NCBI GenBank assembly: GCA_902591045.1
Contig: CACIZC010000004.1
Coordinates: 1 to 64,000 of the forward strand
Origin: an uncultured Pelagibacteraceae bacterium
Lineage (GTDB): Bacteria; Pseudomonadota; Alphaproteobacteria; Pelagibacterales; Pelagibacteraceae
DNA length: 64,000 nucleotides
Direction of reading: 5' to 3'
Each line of letters opens with the position of its first letter. Position 1 is the first letter of the stretch. Of the stretch, positions 16,236 through 26,436 are shown piece after piece. Both the position numbers and the translations under genes were made by a program. A model generated the notes under the pieces. The model made no database searches and was not told where the DNA came from. It worked only from the letters and a program-made list of their open reading frames with translations.

Positions 16236-16826
16236 ATGTATCCTGATTTACTGAACCTTATAATATTTGGTTTTGCTACAGCGTTCACACCTGGCCCTAA
16301 TAATATTACCGCGTCATATTCTGGATTTAATTTTGGTTTCAGAAAAACACTGCCTTTAATATTGGCTGTTATTTTTGGTTGGCCATCATTATTAATTTTA
16401 ATGGATACAGGTTTAATATTAATTTTTAGACAATATCCTTTTCTTCAAGATATTATTAAAGTTTTAGGTTCAATATTTCTTGTTTATTTAGCCTACTTGA
16501 TTTCCTTTAGCAAAAGCTCGGTAGATGCTTTAGCTAAGAATCCAATAACTTTTGGGAAAGCTTTTGTTCTACAATTTATTAATCCAAAAAGCTTAGTAGT
16601 TTCTATGACAACAGTTTCAATTTTTATTGATTCAGGACCTAATTATTTAAGAGATTCAATTATAGTTATATCATTTTTTTTCATAATGGCCATTTTAAGT
16701 ATTAATAGCTGGTGTTTGTTAGGAATGTATTTAAGAAATTTTGCCACAAGTCAAAAATTTATAAGAAATTTTAACTATATTATGTCTTTTTTGCTTATCG
16801 TTTGTGTAATTATGTTTTATGTATAG
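16236..16826 (+). CDS. LysE/RhtB family transporter
   Basis: A 196-residue protein with about six hydrophobic helices. The conserved opening FATAFTPGPNNITASYSGFNFGFRKT (TPGPNN and the basic loop after it) and the FVLQFINPKSLVVSMTTVS segment mid-protein identify the family of small-molecule (mostly amino acid) exporters. Substrate is unknown. It is located 3 bp after the CsaA-like gene and 3 bp before acnA, so it is likely part of that transcript. It is related in family to, but not a close copy of, the exporter at 1383. Confidence 0.85.
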   Translation: MYPDLLNLIIFGFATAFTPGPNNITASYSGFNFGFRKTLPLILAVIFGWPSLLILMDTGLILIFRQYPFLQDIIKVLGSIFLVYLAYLISFSKSSVDALAKNPITFGKAFVLQFINPKSLVVSMTTVSIFIDSGPNYLRDSIIVISFFFIMAILSINSWCLLGMYLRNFATSQKFIRNFNYIMSFLLIVCVIMFYV

Positions 16827-16829
16827 GGA

Positions 16830-19502
16830 ATGGAATTTAAAAGTAAAAATTCATTTCAATCATTAGATAAATTAACAGTTTTAGACAAAAAATATCATTT
16901 TTATAATTTAAATAAGGCAGAAAAAAATGGCTTGAAAGATATTAAAAAATTACCCAAATCTTTAAAAGTTTTATTGGAAAACTTATTACGATTTGAGGAT
17001 GGTATAACGGTAAATAAAAAACAAATCGAAGCTGTTGGAAATTGGTTAAAAACAAAAAGATCTAATATGGAAATAGCCTACAGACCTGCTAGAGTTTTGA
17101 TGCAGGATTATACAGGAATTCCAGCAGTGGCAGACCTAGCTGCAATGAGAGATGCGGTAAAATCTAAAAACAAAGACCCCAAAAAAATCAATCCATTATC
17201 TACAGTAGATTTAGTAATCGATCATTCTGTAATGGTTGATAATTATGCAAATACAAATTCTTTCACAAAAAATGTTGAGAAAGAATTTGACAGAAATAGT
17301 GAGAGATATTCTTTTTTGAAATGGGGACAAAATGCTTTTGATAATTTTAGAGTTGTTCCGCCAGGAACAGGAATTTGTCATCAAGTAAATTTAGAATATT
17401 TATCAAAAGTAGTTTGGTCTTCTGAAAGTAAAGGGGAAACTTATGCTTACCCAGATACATTAGTAGGAACAGATAGCCATACAACAATGGTCAATGGTTT
17501 ATCAGTTTTAGGTTGGGGAGTTGGCGGTATAGAAGCCGAGGCTGCAATGCTGGGGCAACCTATTTCAATGTTGATACCAGAAGTGGTTGGTTTTGAAATA
17601 AAAGGAAAACTTACTGAAGGAACGACTGCTAGCGATTTAGTTTTAACAATTGTACAAATGTTAAGAAAAAAAGGTGTTGTAGGTAAGTTTGTAGAATTTT
17701 ATGGCAAAGGATTAAAAAATTTATCTTTAGCTGATAGAGCCACAATAGCAAATATGGCTCCAGAGTATGGGGCAACTTGCGGTTTTTTTCCCATCGATGA
17801 AGAAACGATAAAATATTTAAAATTTTCTGGAAGAGATGAAAAAACAATATCTCTAGTAGAAAAATATTCTAAAGAACAAGGTTTATGGTCGAGCGAAGAT
17901 ATAGAGTTTACAGATACTATTTCATTAGACTTGAATTCAGTTGTGCCTAGTATTTCTGGGCCTAAAAGACCTCAGGACAAAGTTTTACTCACCGAGGCAG
18001 CAAAAGCTTTTGATAAAGTTTTTAAAGAAAATACTAAACGAAAAGTTCCTAAAGAGGCAAAAGTTGAAAAAAAAGATTTTAAAATAAAAGATGGAGACAT
18101 CGTAATAGCTGCAATAACTTCTTGTACGAATACTTCAAATCCTAGCGTAATGATAGGAGCAGGTTTATTAGCAAAAAATGCTGTTGAAAAAGGTTTAAAA
18201 GTTAAACCGTGGGTGAAAACTTCTTTAGCTCCAGGCTCTCAAGTAGTGACAGACTATTTAGAAAAAGCTGGATTAAATAAATATTTAGATCAACTGGGTT
18301 TTAATCTCGTAGGATACGGGTGCACAACTTGTATTGGAAATTCTGGACCCTTAGATGAAGAAATTTCAGACTCTATTCACAAAGAAAATTTATACGCAGT
18401 TTCAGTTTTATCAGGTAATAGAAATTTTGAAGGAAGAATTAATCCAGATGTGAAAGCAAATTATTTAGCTTCCCCACCATTGGTAGTAGCTTATGCTTTA
18501 GTTGGAAATATGCATCATGATTTATACAAAGCTTCTTTAGGAAAAGATCAGAAAGGAAAAGATGTATTTCTAAAAGATATTTGGCCAACCAATAAGGAAA
18601 TTGAAGAACTAATATTAAAATCTATAAGTGCAGACATGTTTGTTAGGCGCTACTCTAATGTTTCTAAAGGTCCAAAAGAATGGAGTTCAATTAAGACTGA
18701 TCAGAGCAACATTTATAATTGGGAAGAAAGTTCTACATATGTAAAAAGACCACCTTTTTTTGATAACTTACCAGACAAGCCTGAAGGATTTAAAAAAATT
18801 AAAGATGCAAGACCGCTTTTGATACTTGGTGATACAGTGACAACTGATCACATCTCACCAGCTGGTTCTATAAAAAAAGATAGTCCCACAGGCGATTATT
18901 TTATGAAACATCAGATACAACAAAAAGATTTTAATTCTTACGGAGCTAGAAGAGGTAATCACGAAGTAATGTTGAGAGGAACATTTGGAAACATAAGAAT
19001 AAGAAATGAAATGGCTCCTGGAACCGAGGGCGGATTCACAATTTTACAACCAGATGGAAAACAAATGAGTGTTTACGATGCAGCTATGGAATATAAAAAA
19101 AGAGGCAATGATCTTATAGTTATTGCTGGGAAAGAATATGGAACAGGATCTTCCAGGGATTGGGCTGCAAAAGGAACTAAATTATTAGGCATCAAATCAG
19201 TTATTGCAGAAAGTTTTGAGAGAATTCATAGGTCAAACCTAGTAGGAATGGGAATTTTACCGTTACAGTTCAAAGAAGGTTTTGATAGAAAAAAATTGAA
19301 TATTAAAGGCACTGAATTATTTACTATTATTGATATAGAAAAAGGGATTAATCCAAGAGCAGAAGTTAATTGTGAGATTAAGTACCCTGATGGTTCTAGC
19401 AAAACTATAAAACTTGTATCTAGGATAGATACTGAGAATGAGATTGAATATTATAAAAATGGAGGAATTCTTCAATTTGTTCTAAGAAATATGTTGAATT
19501 AA
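16830..19502 (+). CDS. acnA: Aconitate hydratase AcnA
   Basis: An 890-residue aconitase, full length for the AcnA/IRP type. The [4Fe-4S] ligands are C432 in TSCTNTSNP and C498/C501 in GYGCTTCIGNSGPL. Other landmarks are GTDSHTTMVNGLSVLGWGVGGIEAEAAMLGQP near 210, the swivel-domain motif GDTVTTDHISPAG and the GKEYGTGSSRDWAAKG loop carrying the active-site Ser. It interconverts citrate and isocitrate in the TCA cycle; AcnA-type enzymes may also hydrate 2-methyl-cis-aconitate. It sits directly ahead of a PrpD-like dehydratase and a tricarboxylate transporter, linking it to uptake and use of citrate-like acids. Confidence 0.96.
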   Translation: MEFKSKNSFQSLDKLTVLDKKYHFYNLNKAEKNGLKDIKKLPKSLKVLLENLLRFEDGITVNKKQIEAVGNWLKTKRSNMEIAYRPARVLMQDYTGIPAVADLAAMRDAVKSKNKDPKKINPLSTVDLVIDHSVMVDNYANTNSFTKNVEKEFDRNSERYSFLKWGQNAFDNFRVVPPGTGICHQVNLEYLSKVVWSSESKGETYAYPDTLVGTDSHTTMVNGLSVLGWGVGGIEAEAAMLGQPISMLIPEVVGFEIKGKLTEGTTASDLVLTIVQMLRKKGVVGKFVEFYGKGLKNLSLADRATIANMAPEYGATCGFFPIDEETIKYLKFSGRDEKTISLVEKYSKEQGLWSSEDIEFTDTISLDLNSVVPSISGPKRPQDKVLLTEAAKAFDKVFKENTKRKVPKEAKVEKKDFKIKDGDIVIAAITSCTNTSNPSVMIGAGLLAKNAVEKGLKVKPWVKTSLAPGSQVVTDYLEKAGLNKYLDQLGFNLVGYGCTTCIGNSGPLDEEISDSIHKENLYAVSVLSGNRNFEGRINPDVKANYLASPPLVVAYALVGNMHHDLYKASLGKDQKGKDVFLKDIWPTNKEIEELILKSISADMFVRRYSNVSKGPKEWSSIKTDQSNIYNWEESSTYVKRPPFFDNLPDKPEGFKKIKDARPLLILGDTVTTDHISPAGSIKKDSPTGDYFMKHQIQQKDFNSYGARRGNHEVMLRGTFGNIRIRNEMAPGTEGGFTILQPDGKQMSVYDAAMEYKKRGNDLIVIAGKEYGTGSSRDWAAKGTKLLGIKSVIAESFERIHRSNLVGMGILPLQFKEGFDRKKLNIKGTELFTIIDIEKGINPRAEVNCEIKYPDGSSKTIKLVSRIDTENEIEYYKNGGILQFVLRNMLN

Positions 19503-19506
19503 ATAA

Positions 19507-21009
19507 ATGAGAAATATCAAAGTTAAAGTTTACCCGTCAGCATTAAAATTAAAAAAACAAGAGCAACTTGCATGGAAAATAGCAGAGATCGCGTCTGATA
19601 AGGCCATAATTAATGAGGAGGCAGCTGATATGGTTATTAATAGAATTATAGATAACGCTTCTGTTGCCATAGCTTCTTTTAATAGAAAACCTGTAATTTC
19701 TGCAAGGGAGATGGCTTTAGCCCATCCAAGAAAAGATGGATCTACTGTTTTTGGTATAAGTTCAAAAAAAAATTTTGATTGTGAATGGGCTGCCTGGGCA
19801 AATGGTACGGCAGTTAGGGAGTTAGACTATCACGATACATTTTTAGCAGCTGATTATAGCCATCCAGGAGACAACATCCCTCCCATCTTAGCTGTAGCTC
19901 AACAAAAAAAAATGTCAGGAAAAGATTTGATTAGAGGAATCATTACAGGCTATGAAATTCAAGTTAATCTTGTAAAAGGCATTTGTTTACACGAACACAA
20001 AATAGATCACATTGCTCATCTAGGTCCTAGTGTAGCAGCAGGCTTGGGTTCTTTACTAAAATTAAATACAGAAATAATTTACCAGTCTATACAACAAGCT
20101 CTCCACACAACTGTTTCTACTAGACAATCTCGAAAAGGAGAAATCTCAAGCTGGAAAGCTTTTGCACCATCACACGCAGGTAAATTAGCTATCGAAGCCG
20201 TCGATAGATGCATGAGAGGAGAAGGAGCACCCAGTCCTATTTATGAAGGAGAAGATAGTGTGATCGCACATGTTTTGTCTGGTCCTAATGCAGAATACAT
20301 CGTTCCTCTTCCAGATATTAACGAAGAAAAAAAAGCAATTTTAGAAACTTATACAAAAGAACATTCAGCAGAATATCAGTCACAAGCTCTTATAGATTTG
20401 GCCAGGAGTTTAAATAAAAAAGTTGGCAGTATTTCAAATATAGAGTCTGTTGAAATACATACTAGCCATCATACTCATAATGTAATAGGAACAGGGGCAA
20501 ACGATCCACAAAAAATGGATCCTAAAGCCAGTAGAGAAACACTGGATCATTCAATTATGTATATTTTTGCTGTCGCATTAGAAGATGGAAAGTGGCATCA
20601 CGTAAACTCATATACCCCTTCAAGAGCAAACAAAAAAAGCACAGTAGAGCTATGGCAAAAAATTAAAACCTTCGAGGATAAGGAATGGACTCAAAAGTAT
20701 CACGATCCTGATCCTAATAAGAAATGTTTTGGAGGTAGAGTTATTATCAAAATGAAAGATAGTACAAAAATTGAAGATGAAATATCTGTTGCAGATGCAC
20801 ACCCAAGCGGTAACAGACCTTTTGAGAGATCTAACTATATAGAAAAATTTCAAAATTTAACTAAAGGGATTATTTTACCAAAAGAGTCTGGAAGATTTTT
20901 AAAAGATGTTCAAAATCTAAGAAAGCTCAAATCGGGCGAACTCAGTAAACTTAATGTTGAAGTCAAAGGAAAATCAATAAAAAGTAGAAACAAGCAGTCT
21001 ATTTTCTAA
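19507..21009 (+). CDS. prpD: MmgE/PrpD family protein, probable 2-methylcitrate dehydratase
   Basis: A 500-residue protein. The pattern [48 protein letters not shown]-like helix and [22 protein letters not shown] is the MmgE/PrpD fold, and the His- and Asp-rich active-site segments are intact. PrpD removes water from 2-methylcitrate in the methylcitrate cycle of propionate use and can act weakly as a citrate dehydratase. The start is 4 bp after the acnA stop. No prpB or prpC gene is in the window, so a role on another hydroxy-tricarboxylate imported by the adjacent TctCBA is equally possible. Confidence 0.85.
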   Translation: MRNIKVKVYPSALKLKKQEQLAWKIAEIASDKAIINEEAADMVINRIIDNASVAIASFNRKPVISAREMALAHPRKDGSTVFGISSKKNFDCEWAAWANGTAVRELDYHDTFLAADYSHPGDNIPPILAVAQQKKMSGKDLIRGIITGYEIQVNLVKGICLHEHKIDHIAHLGPSVAAGLGSLLKLNTEIIYQSIQQALHTTVSTRQSRKGEISSWKAFAPSHAGKLAIEAVDRCMRGEGAPSPIYEGEDSVIAHVLSGPNAEYIVPLPDINEEKKAILETYTKEHSAEYQSQALIDLARSLNKKVGSISNIESVEIHTSHHTHNVIGTGANDPQKMDPKASRETLDHSIMYIFAVALEDGKWHHVNSYTPSRANKKSTVELWQKIKTFEDKEWTQKYHDPDPNKKCFGGRVIIKMKDSTKIEDEISVADAHPSGNRPFERSNYIEKFQNLTKGIILPKESGRFLKDVQNLRKLKSGELSKLNVEVKGKSIKSRNKQSIF

Positions 21010-21064
21010 TTGACTCTTTAACTAATTCAAAATTTAATAGGGCATTAATAAAAGGGAGGATAAA

Positions 21065-22042
21065 ATGACAAATATAAGAAAATTTATTAGCTTATTATTT
21101 GCTGCTGTTCTTTTCTCATCAATTTCAACACAATCATTTGCAATTGACAAACTTCATTTCCTAATCGGTGGTGGAGCTGGTGGTGGCTGGGATGGTACCG
21201 CTAGAGGAACAGGAGAAGCATTAACAAAAGCTGGCATGCTTAAAAGCGCATCTTTTGAAAACATGTCAGGTGGTGGTGGAGGTAAAGCACTATCATTTTT
21301 AATAAACACTAAACCCGCAGGAACTGTATTGGTTCAATCTACTCCTCTGGTTTTAAGATCAATAACTAGACACAAAGGTTATGTTAAAGGTAGTGGCGTT
21401 CTTTCATACAAAGACGTTGTTCCAATAGCAGGAGTAATTGGTGACTACGGCGCAATCGCTGTAGCAAAGAACTCACCTTTCAAAAATTTCTCAGATGTTG
21501 TTGCAGCTTACAAAGCTGACCCAAAATCTGTGAAAATGGCTGGTGGATCTGTAAGAGGAAGTATGGACCACTTAATTGGAGCACTTGCGTTTCAAGAAGC
21601 AGGAGCTGATCCAAATCAAGTAGTTTATGTTCCTTACGATGCTGGGGGAAAAGCTTTAGCAGGATTGTTATCTGGAGAAACTCAAATTCTTTCAACTGGT
21701 TTGGGAGAAGTAATGGGAGCAAGAGACCAAGTAAATATTATTGGTATTACTGCACCGAAAAGAGTTTCAGATGCACCTGACGTTCCAACATTGAAAGAAC
21801 AAGGTTTTGACGTTCAGTTTGTAAACTGGAGAGGATTTTTCGGACCTCCTGGCATGAGCAATGCAGATAAAAAGAAAATTGCTAAAATGTTAGGCGATGT
21901 TCAAAAAACTCCTGAATGGGAAGCTGTTAGAAAAAGAAATGCTTGGGTTAATATTTATAATCCAGACAAAAAGTTTGTTAAGTTCTTAAAAACACAAACT
22001 AAAGAAATGACAGCTCTTATGAAAAAACTAGGAGTAATTTAA
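21065..22042 (+). CDS. tctC: Tripartite tricarboxylate transporter substrate-binding protein TctC
   Basis: A 325-residue binding protein with signal peptide ending STQSFA near residue 26. The mature N-terminus LHFLIGGGAGGGWDGTARGTGEALTKAG and the later VYVPYDAGGKALAGLLSGETQILSTG are classic TctC/Bug features, the latter contacting the carboxylate ligand. It captures tricarboxylates or other carboxylates in the periplasm for TctAB. A strong AAGGGAGGA ribosome binding site precedes the start. Unlike the ABC and TRAP binding-protein genes in this window, no hairpin separates it from its membrane partners. Confidence 0.93.
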   Translation: MTNIRKFISLLFAAVLFSSISTQSFAIDKLHFLIGGGAGGGWDGTARGTGEALTKAGMLKSASFENMSGGGGGKALSFLINTKPAGTVLVQSTPLVLRSITRHKGYVKGSGVLSYKDVVPIAGVIGDYGAIAVAKNSPFKNFSDVVAAYKADPKSVKMAGGSVRGSMDHLIGALAFQEAGADPNQVVYVPYDAGGKALAGLLSGETQILSTGLGEVMGARDQVNIIGITAPKRVSDAPDVPTLKEQGFDVQFVNWRGFFGPPGMSNADKKKIAKMLGDVQKTPEWEAVRKRNAWVNIYNPDKKFVKFLKTQTKEMTALMKKLGVI

Positions 22043-22067
22043 TCCATTAGGATTTAAAGGAGGAGCG

Positions 22068-22538
22068 GTGAAGATAAGTTCAGTTAAAATTATCTCGCTG
22101 CTCTTCTTTGTTTTATCGGCTTTTTATCTTTACACAGCATACCAAATACAAGTTTTCTCTTTTGATGAAAACGCACCTTTTAATGCTAAAACATTTCCTA
22201 TTTATCTTGGTTTTGTTGGAATGTTTCTTTCTGGATTAAAAATTATTTTACCAGAAAAAATTAAAGAAGAAGTAGATCACACAGTTTTAGATTATAAAAA
22301 GGTAATTTTTCTAGTCATTATCATGATTTTTTATGGTTTAACCATACTTAGAGCTGGATTCTTTTTATCAACTTCGTTTTTTCTATTATTTGCTTATTAT
22401 TTTCTTGGCGAGCGAAGATGGAAATTGATGCTCATATTTTCTTTTCCATTCGTTGCTTTATTTGTTTTTTTACTTCATGGAATTTTGGACATTTATCTTA
22501 GAGATCCATTTTTAAAATTATTGGGGATTATCGGATGA
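22068..22538 (+). CDS. tctB: Tripartite tricarboxylate transporter small membrane subunit TctB
   Basis: A 156-residue protein with four predicted hydrophobic helices, fitting TctB. It opens with a helix (IISLLFFVLSAFYLYTAY), followed by FNAKTFPIYLGFVGMFLSGL, a region conserved in TctB. The start is GTG, selected because GGAGGA lies 5 bp upstream and no ATG precedes the first helix. It overlaps tctA by 4 bp. TctB supports the large TctA channel; its exact role is unclear. Confidence 0.88.
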   Translation: MKISSVKIISLLFFVLSAFYLYTAYQIQVFSFDENAPFNAKTFPIYLGFVGMFLSGLKIILPEKIKEEVDHTVLDYKKVIFLVIIMIFYGLTILRAGFFLSTSFFLLFAYYFLGERRWKLMLIFSFPFVALFVFLLHGILDIYLRDPFLKLLGIIG

Positions 22539-24031
22539 TCGAAGGTATTCTAATAGGTTTAAACACGGCTTTATCACTAAAAAATATTTTAATGGTGGCT
22601 ATGGGATGTTTCTTTGGAACCATTATAGGAATGCTTCCTGGTTTAGGTCCCATGACTGCAATTGCTTTAATGATTCCAATAACATGGGGTTTTGATCCTG
22701 CAACAGGATTAATTTTAATGGCAGGAGTTTATTATGGAGCTGTTTTTGGTGGATCAACTTCTTCAATTTTAATTAATGCTCCAGGAGTTCCAGGAACGGT
22801 CGCAACTTCTTTTGACGGTTATCCTATGGCTCAACAAGGAAAAGCAGGCAAGGCTCTCGCCATTGCTGCTTACAGTTCTTTTGCTGGAGGAACGCTTGCA
22901 GCCATCTTCTTATTATTCGCGGCTCCAAGTTTGTCAAAAGTCAGTTTAGCTTTTAGATCACCGGACTATTTTGCTTTGATGGTTCTTGGTTTAACTGCTG
23001 TGTCTGCATTTTCTTCAAAAGGACAATTTTTAAAAGCAATGATGATGGTTGTGTTAGGATTAATGTTAGCTTCAGTAGGACAAGACACTTTGTCTGATAT
23101 TCCTCGTTTTGTTTTTAATAACATGAATTTATCTGACGGAATAAGTTTCGTTTTAGTTGTTATGGCAACTTTTGCAATGAGTGAAGCTCTAACAATTATT
23201 TTGAAAGGAACAGATCCAAGTCGAGCTTCAAAAGCTATTTCTCTTACTCAACTTGGTTCAATTAAACTTGATAAGGATGAAACAAAAAAAATGTTAAAAA
23301 CTATTCCTCGATCTTCGGTTTTAGGATTTTTGATAGGTGTCTTACCAGGAGCAGGCGCCACTATTGCCTCTTTTTTAGCATACGGGATGGAAAGAAATTA
23401 TGTTAACGACGAAGAAAAGCAAAAATTTGGAAAAGGAAGTGTACATGGTTTGTCAGCACCAGAAACTGCAAATAATGCAGCATGCTCTGGAGCTTTTGTA
23501 CCTTTATTAACTTTAGGAATTCCAGGAAGTGGAACAACAGCTGTTATGCTTGGAGCTTTATTGGGATTTGGAATACAGCCAGGACCACGATTGTACATGA
23601 CTAATCCTGAAATATTTTGGTCTGTGATTATGTCTATGTATATTGGAATGGTTATACTTTTAATACTAAACCTACCTTTAATACCATACATTGCGAGAAT
23701 ACTAGCTGTGCCAAGAACATTTTTAATTCCAATGATTTTATTTTTTTCAGTGACAGGAATCTATCTAATGTCCTTTAACACTTTTGATATCTTTCTAATG
23801 ATAGGAATTGCTGTAGTTGCAACAGGCCTAAGACTTTATAAGTTTCCTATGCCACCTTTAATTTTAGCTTTTGTACTTGGAGGGCTAATGGAGGAAAATT
23901 TAAGGAGATCATTATTAATCAGCGATGGCTCATTCAGTTTTCTATGGGATAGACCCTTGACCGCAATCATACTTGCATTTACGATACTAATAGTTTCTTG
24001 GCAAGGTTACTCAAGTATAAAGAGGAGTTAA
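22535..24031 (+). CDS. tctA: Tripartite tricarboxylate transporter permease TctA
   Basis: A 498-residue membrane protein with about eleven helices and the TctA signature GTIIGMLPGLGPMTAIALMIPITWGFDPATGLILMAGVYYGAVFGGSTSSILINAPG near the N-terminus, repeated in degenerate form as GVLPGAGATIASFLAYGMER and LGIPGSGTTAVMLGALLGFGIQPGP, the two-fold repeat expected of this family. It moves the carboxylate across the inner membrane with a proton or sodium gradient. Linked acnA-prpD genes suggest a citrate- or methylcitrate-like substrate (inference). Confidence 0.94.
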   Translation: MIEGILIGLNTALSLKNILMVAMGCFFGTIIGMLPGLGPMTAIALMIPITWGFDPATGLILMAGVYYGAVFGGSTSSILINAPGVPGTVATSFDGYPMAQQGKAGKALAIAAYSSFAGGTLAAIFLLFAAPSLSKVSLAFRSPDYFALMVLGLTAVSAFSSKGQFLKAMMMVVLGLMLASVGQDTLSDIPRFVFNNMNLSDGISFVLVVMATFAMSEALTIILKGTDPSRASKAISLTQLGSIKLDKDETKKMLKTIPRSSVLGFLIGVLPGAGATIASFLAYGMERNYVNDEEKQKFGKGSVHGLSAPETANNAACSGAFVPLLTLGIPGSGTTAVMLGALLGFGIQPGPRLYMTNPEIFWSVIMSMYIGMVILLILNLPLIPYIARILAVPRTFLIPMILFFSVTGIYLMSFNTFDIFLMIGIAVVATGLRLYKFPMPPLILAFVLGGLMEENLRRSLLISDGSFSFLWDRPLTAIILAFTILIVSWQGYSSIKRS

Positions 24032-24037
24032 TAATTA

Positions 24038-24700
24038 ATGTCCAAACAAGATCATTCGAATGTTAAATTATACAGACCTTTTGGTCCTACCATAATGGAA
24101 ATGGATATGCCACAAGATGTAGTAAAAAATGTAAATAACTATGTTGAGAAAATCGTAAAAGACAAAAAAAAATCCAAAGAATTAGATGCGGGAAGTGGAT
24201 TAGTGGGGCAAGTGACCCAGGAAATTTCTTTAGAAAAAGATTTTTATGAAAATCATTTTAAAGATTTCTTATTCAAAGCAGTCGAAACTTATATACTTGG
24301 TTCATCGAGAAAAAAAATTAAAAATTTTAAACTCAGAGACTGTTGGGTAGTCAGACAGTATGAAAATGAATATAACCCTAACCATTACCATTCAGGCCAC
24401 CTATCTGGAGTTGGATATCTTAAAGTACCCGAAAGTTTTGGAGAACAACATCAGTCTGTAAAAGAAGTAAATAAAAATGGACATATAGAATTTGTTCATG
24501 GTTCAAAAATGTTTTTGTCTAATGCACAAATGTTTGTAAAACCACAAGTGGGTAAGTTTTATGTCTTTCCTCATTATTTAATGCATTTAGTCTATCCATT
24601 TAAAGGAAAAGGAGAAAGAAGATCTATATCTTTTAATGGGGAAATTGATGAAACAGTATTCCTAGAAACGTATGGCGCTGTAAAAGTTGAAAAAAATTAA
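24038..24700 (+). CDS. Putative 2OG-Fe(II) oxygenase (TIGR02466 type)
   Basis: A 220-residue cytoplasmic protein. The centre reads NPNHYHSGHLSGVGYLKVPESFG, giving an HxH-type metal site, and the C-terminal part has FPHYLMHLVYPFKGKGERRSISFN, giving a distal His and an Arg for 2-oxoglutarate. This layout is that of the TIGR02466 / 2OG-FeII_Oxy_5 family, common in marine bacteria and cyanophages; substrates are unknown. It starts 6 bp after tctA and is the last gene of the acnA-tct transcript. It overlaps the convergent TerC gene by 4 bp. Confidence 0.8.
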   Translation: MSKQDHSNVKLYRPFGPTIMEMDMPQDVVKNVNNYVEKIVKDKKKSKELDAGSGLVGQVTQEISLEKDFYENHFKDFLFKAVETYILGSSRKKIKNFKLRDCWVVRQYENEYNPNHYHSGHLSGVGYLKVPESFGEQHQSVKEVNKNGHIEFVHGSKMFLSNAQMFVKPQVGKFYVFPHYLMHLVYPFKGKGERRSISFNGEIDETVFLETYGAVKVEKN

Positions 24701-25311
24701 ATAAATTTATCGAAAGGTTCTTTGATTTCTATCCAATTATAATCTGCCATCCCACCTATTATTAATTGAACAGCAACAAATAAAATTACAATCAAACCGA
24801 CATAGCCTACCCATTGATGCTTCTTTATATAATCTGCAAAAAATGTTGCGGCAGCACCAATAAGCATTACAGAAAGCACTAAACCTATTACAAGTAAATG
24901 ATAATAATCTTTGGCAGCTCCAGCTACACCAAGAACGTTATCAAGACTAAGCGAGATATCAGTAATTAAAACTTTGTATACCCCACTCATAAAAGATTCG
25001 CTTTCTTTTGAAACTGTTGATGGTGACCTAATTTTTTTTGGATCAAACAAATCTTGTCTTAAACTGTTACATATCCAAAGCAATAATGCTCCACCAACAA
25101 TTTTAATCCAGGCGATTTGTAAAAGAAATGTTGCAGATAATGCAAAAATAATTCTAAAAACGAATGCACCAATAATTCCCCAAATAATTATTTTTTTTCT
25201 ATTTTTTGGAGCAAACCCTGCTGCAACCATACCAATGATGATGGCGTTATCTGCCGCCATAACAATATCAATAAAAATGATTTGTACTAGGATTACAAAC
25301 TGCTCAAACAT
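24697..25311 (-). CDS. TerC family integral membrane protein (YjbE-like)
   Basis: A 204-residue protein with about seven hydrophobic segments. The metal-binding type motif FIDIVMAADNAIIIGMVAAG in the first helix is repeated as ITDISLSLDNVLGVAGAAKD in a later one, the hallmark of TerC proteins. Members are implicated in manganese or calcium export and metallation of exported proteins; tellurite resistance is an historical label. Length matches the YjbE subgroup. It is convergent with the oxygenase gene and divergent from dctP, with a 138-bp gap that likely holds both promoters. Confidence 0.85.
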   Translation of the reverse strand: MFEQFVILVQIIFIDIVMAADNAIIIGMVAAGFAPKNRKKIIIWGIIGAFVFRIIFALSATFLLQIAWIKIVGGALLLWICNSLRQDLFDPKKIRSPSTVSKESESFMSGVYKVLITDISLSLDNVLGVAGAAKDYYHLLVIGLVLSVMLIGAAATFFADYIKKHQWVGYVGLIVILFVAVQLIIGGMADYNWIEIKEPFDKFI

Positions 25312-25449
25312 TATCTATAGCATTTATATTAGTTTATAGTCATTCTATAAAGAAATATTTCATCAAATTGGGTTTGTTATGCAAAATATCTCTTGCAATT
25401 TCTTAATCAGGAATGTGAAATAGCTGATTATTAACTAAACGGGGGACAA

Positions 25450-26421
25450 ATGAATATAATTAAAAAAATTAGTATAATACTAACCTCTTTACTTATCAGT
25501 ATGGGAGCTGCTCATGCGGAGACATGGAATATGGCCTTAGCTTACGGAGCAGGTAATTTCCATTCAGCAAATGCTACAGAATTTGCAAAAGCTGTTACTG
25601 AAAAGTCAGGTGGAAAACTTACAATTAAGACTCACCCAGGTGGTTCTTTATTTAAGGGAGGAGCTATTTTAAGAGCTGTACAAACTGGCCAAACACAAAT
25701 CGGAGAAAGATTTATGTCTGCGCATGGAAAATTCGATCCTTTATTAGAAGTTGATTCATTACCATTTGTTGCGCAAAGCTATAGTGATGCGGCCAAACTT
25801 TATAAGGCTTCAAAACCAGAATTGGTAAAAGGACTTGATGAAAAGGGATTAGTTTTCCTTTACGCAGTTCCTTGGCCAGCACAAGGGTTATATAGCAAAA
25901 AAGCTATTAATTCTGTAAGTGATCTTAAAGGACTTAAATTTAGAGCTTACAACTCTGCAACAATTAGAATTGCAGAATTGACTGGTATGAAACCAACTAA
26001 GTTAGAAGCAGTTGCAATCAGCCAAGCATTTTCAACTGGAATGGTTGAAAGCATGATTACGTCACCAACAACTGGTAAAAACAGTAAAATTTGGGAAAAC
26101 GGTGTTAAATATTTTTATGATATTGCAGCATGGTTTCCAAAAAACATGGTTGTTGTAAACAAAAAAGCTTGGAACAAGCTTGATAGCAAAACTCAAAAAC
26201 TTGTTATGAGACAAGCAGCTACAGCTGAAAGAAAAGGTTGGGCTTTATCTAAAAAAGGTAATGTTGCAGACAAAAAAGCATTAGCTGCTGCTGGTATGGA
26301 AGTTGGAAAAGTAAATGCAGCTTTACAGAGACATTTTGAAAAAGTTGGTGCTACTATGTCCAAAGAATGGGCAGATAGAGCCGGTTCAAGAGGACAAGCT
26401 GTTTTATCAGCATATAAATAA
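25450..26421 (+). CDS. dctP: TRAP transporter substrate-binding protein DctP
   Basis: A 323-residue periplasmic protein with signal peptide ending AAHAE near residue 24. The mature chain has WNMALAYGAGNFHSANATEFAKAVTEKSGGKLTIKTHPGGSLF and later GLKFRAYNSATIRIAELTGMKPTKLE, the latter including the conserved Arg that binds the carboxylate of the ligand. It captures an organic acid for DctQM. A GGGGGA ribosome binding site precedes the ATG. A strong hairpin separates it from dctQ. The 138-bp gap upstream holds no clear -10/-35 pair that I would call. Confidence 0.92.
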   Translation: MNIIKKISIILTSLLISMGAAHAETWNMALAYGAGNFHSANATEFAKAVTEKSGGKLTIKTHPGGSLFKGGAILRAVQTGQTQIGERFMSAHGKFDPLLEVDSLPFVAQSYSDAAKLYKASKPELVKGLDEKGLVFLYAVPWPAQGLYSKKAINSVSDLKGLKFRAYNSATIRIAELTGMKPTKLEAVAISQAFSTGMVESMITSPTTGKNSKIWENGVKYFYDIAAWFPKNMVVVNKKAWNKLDSKTQKLVMRQAATAERKGWALSKKGNVADKKALAAAGMEVGKVNAALQRHFEKVGATMSKEWADRAGSRGQAVLSAYK

Positions 26422-26436
26422 ATTTTATTTATGCAA

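Noticed and set aside
24911-25339. 142-codon plus-strand frame antisense to the TerC gene
   Set aside because: Shadow of the TerC-family gene, which has clear motifs on the minus strand.
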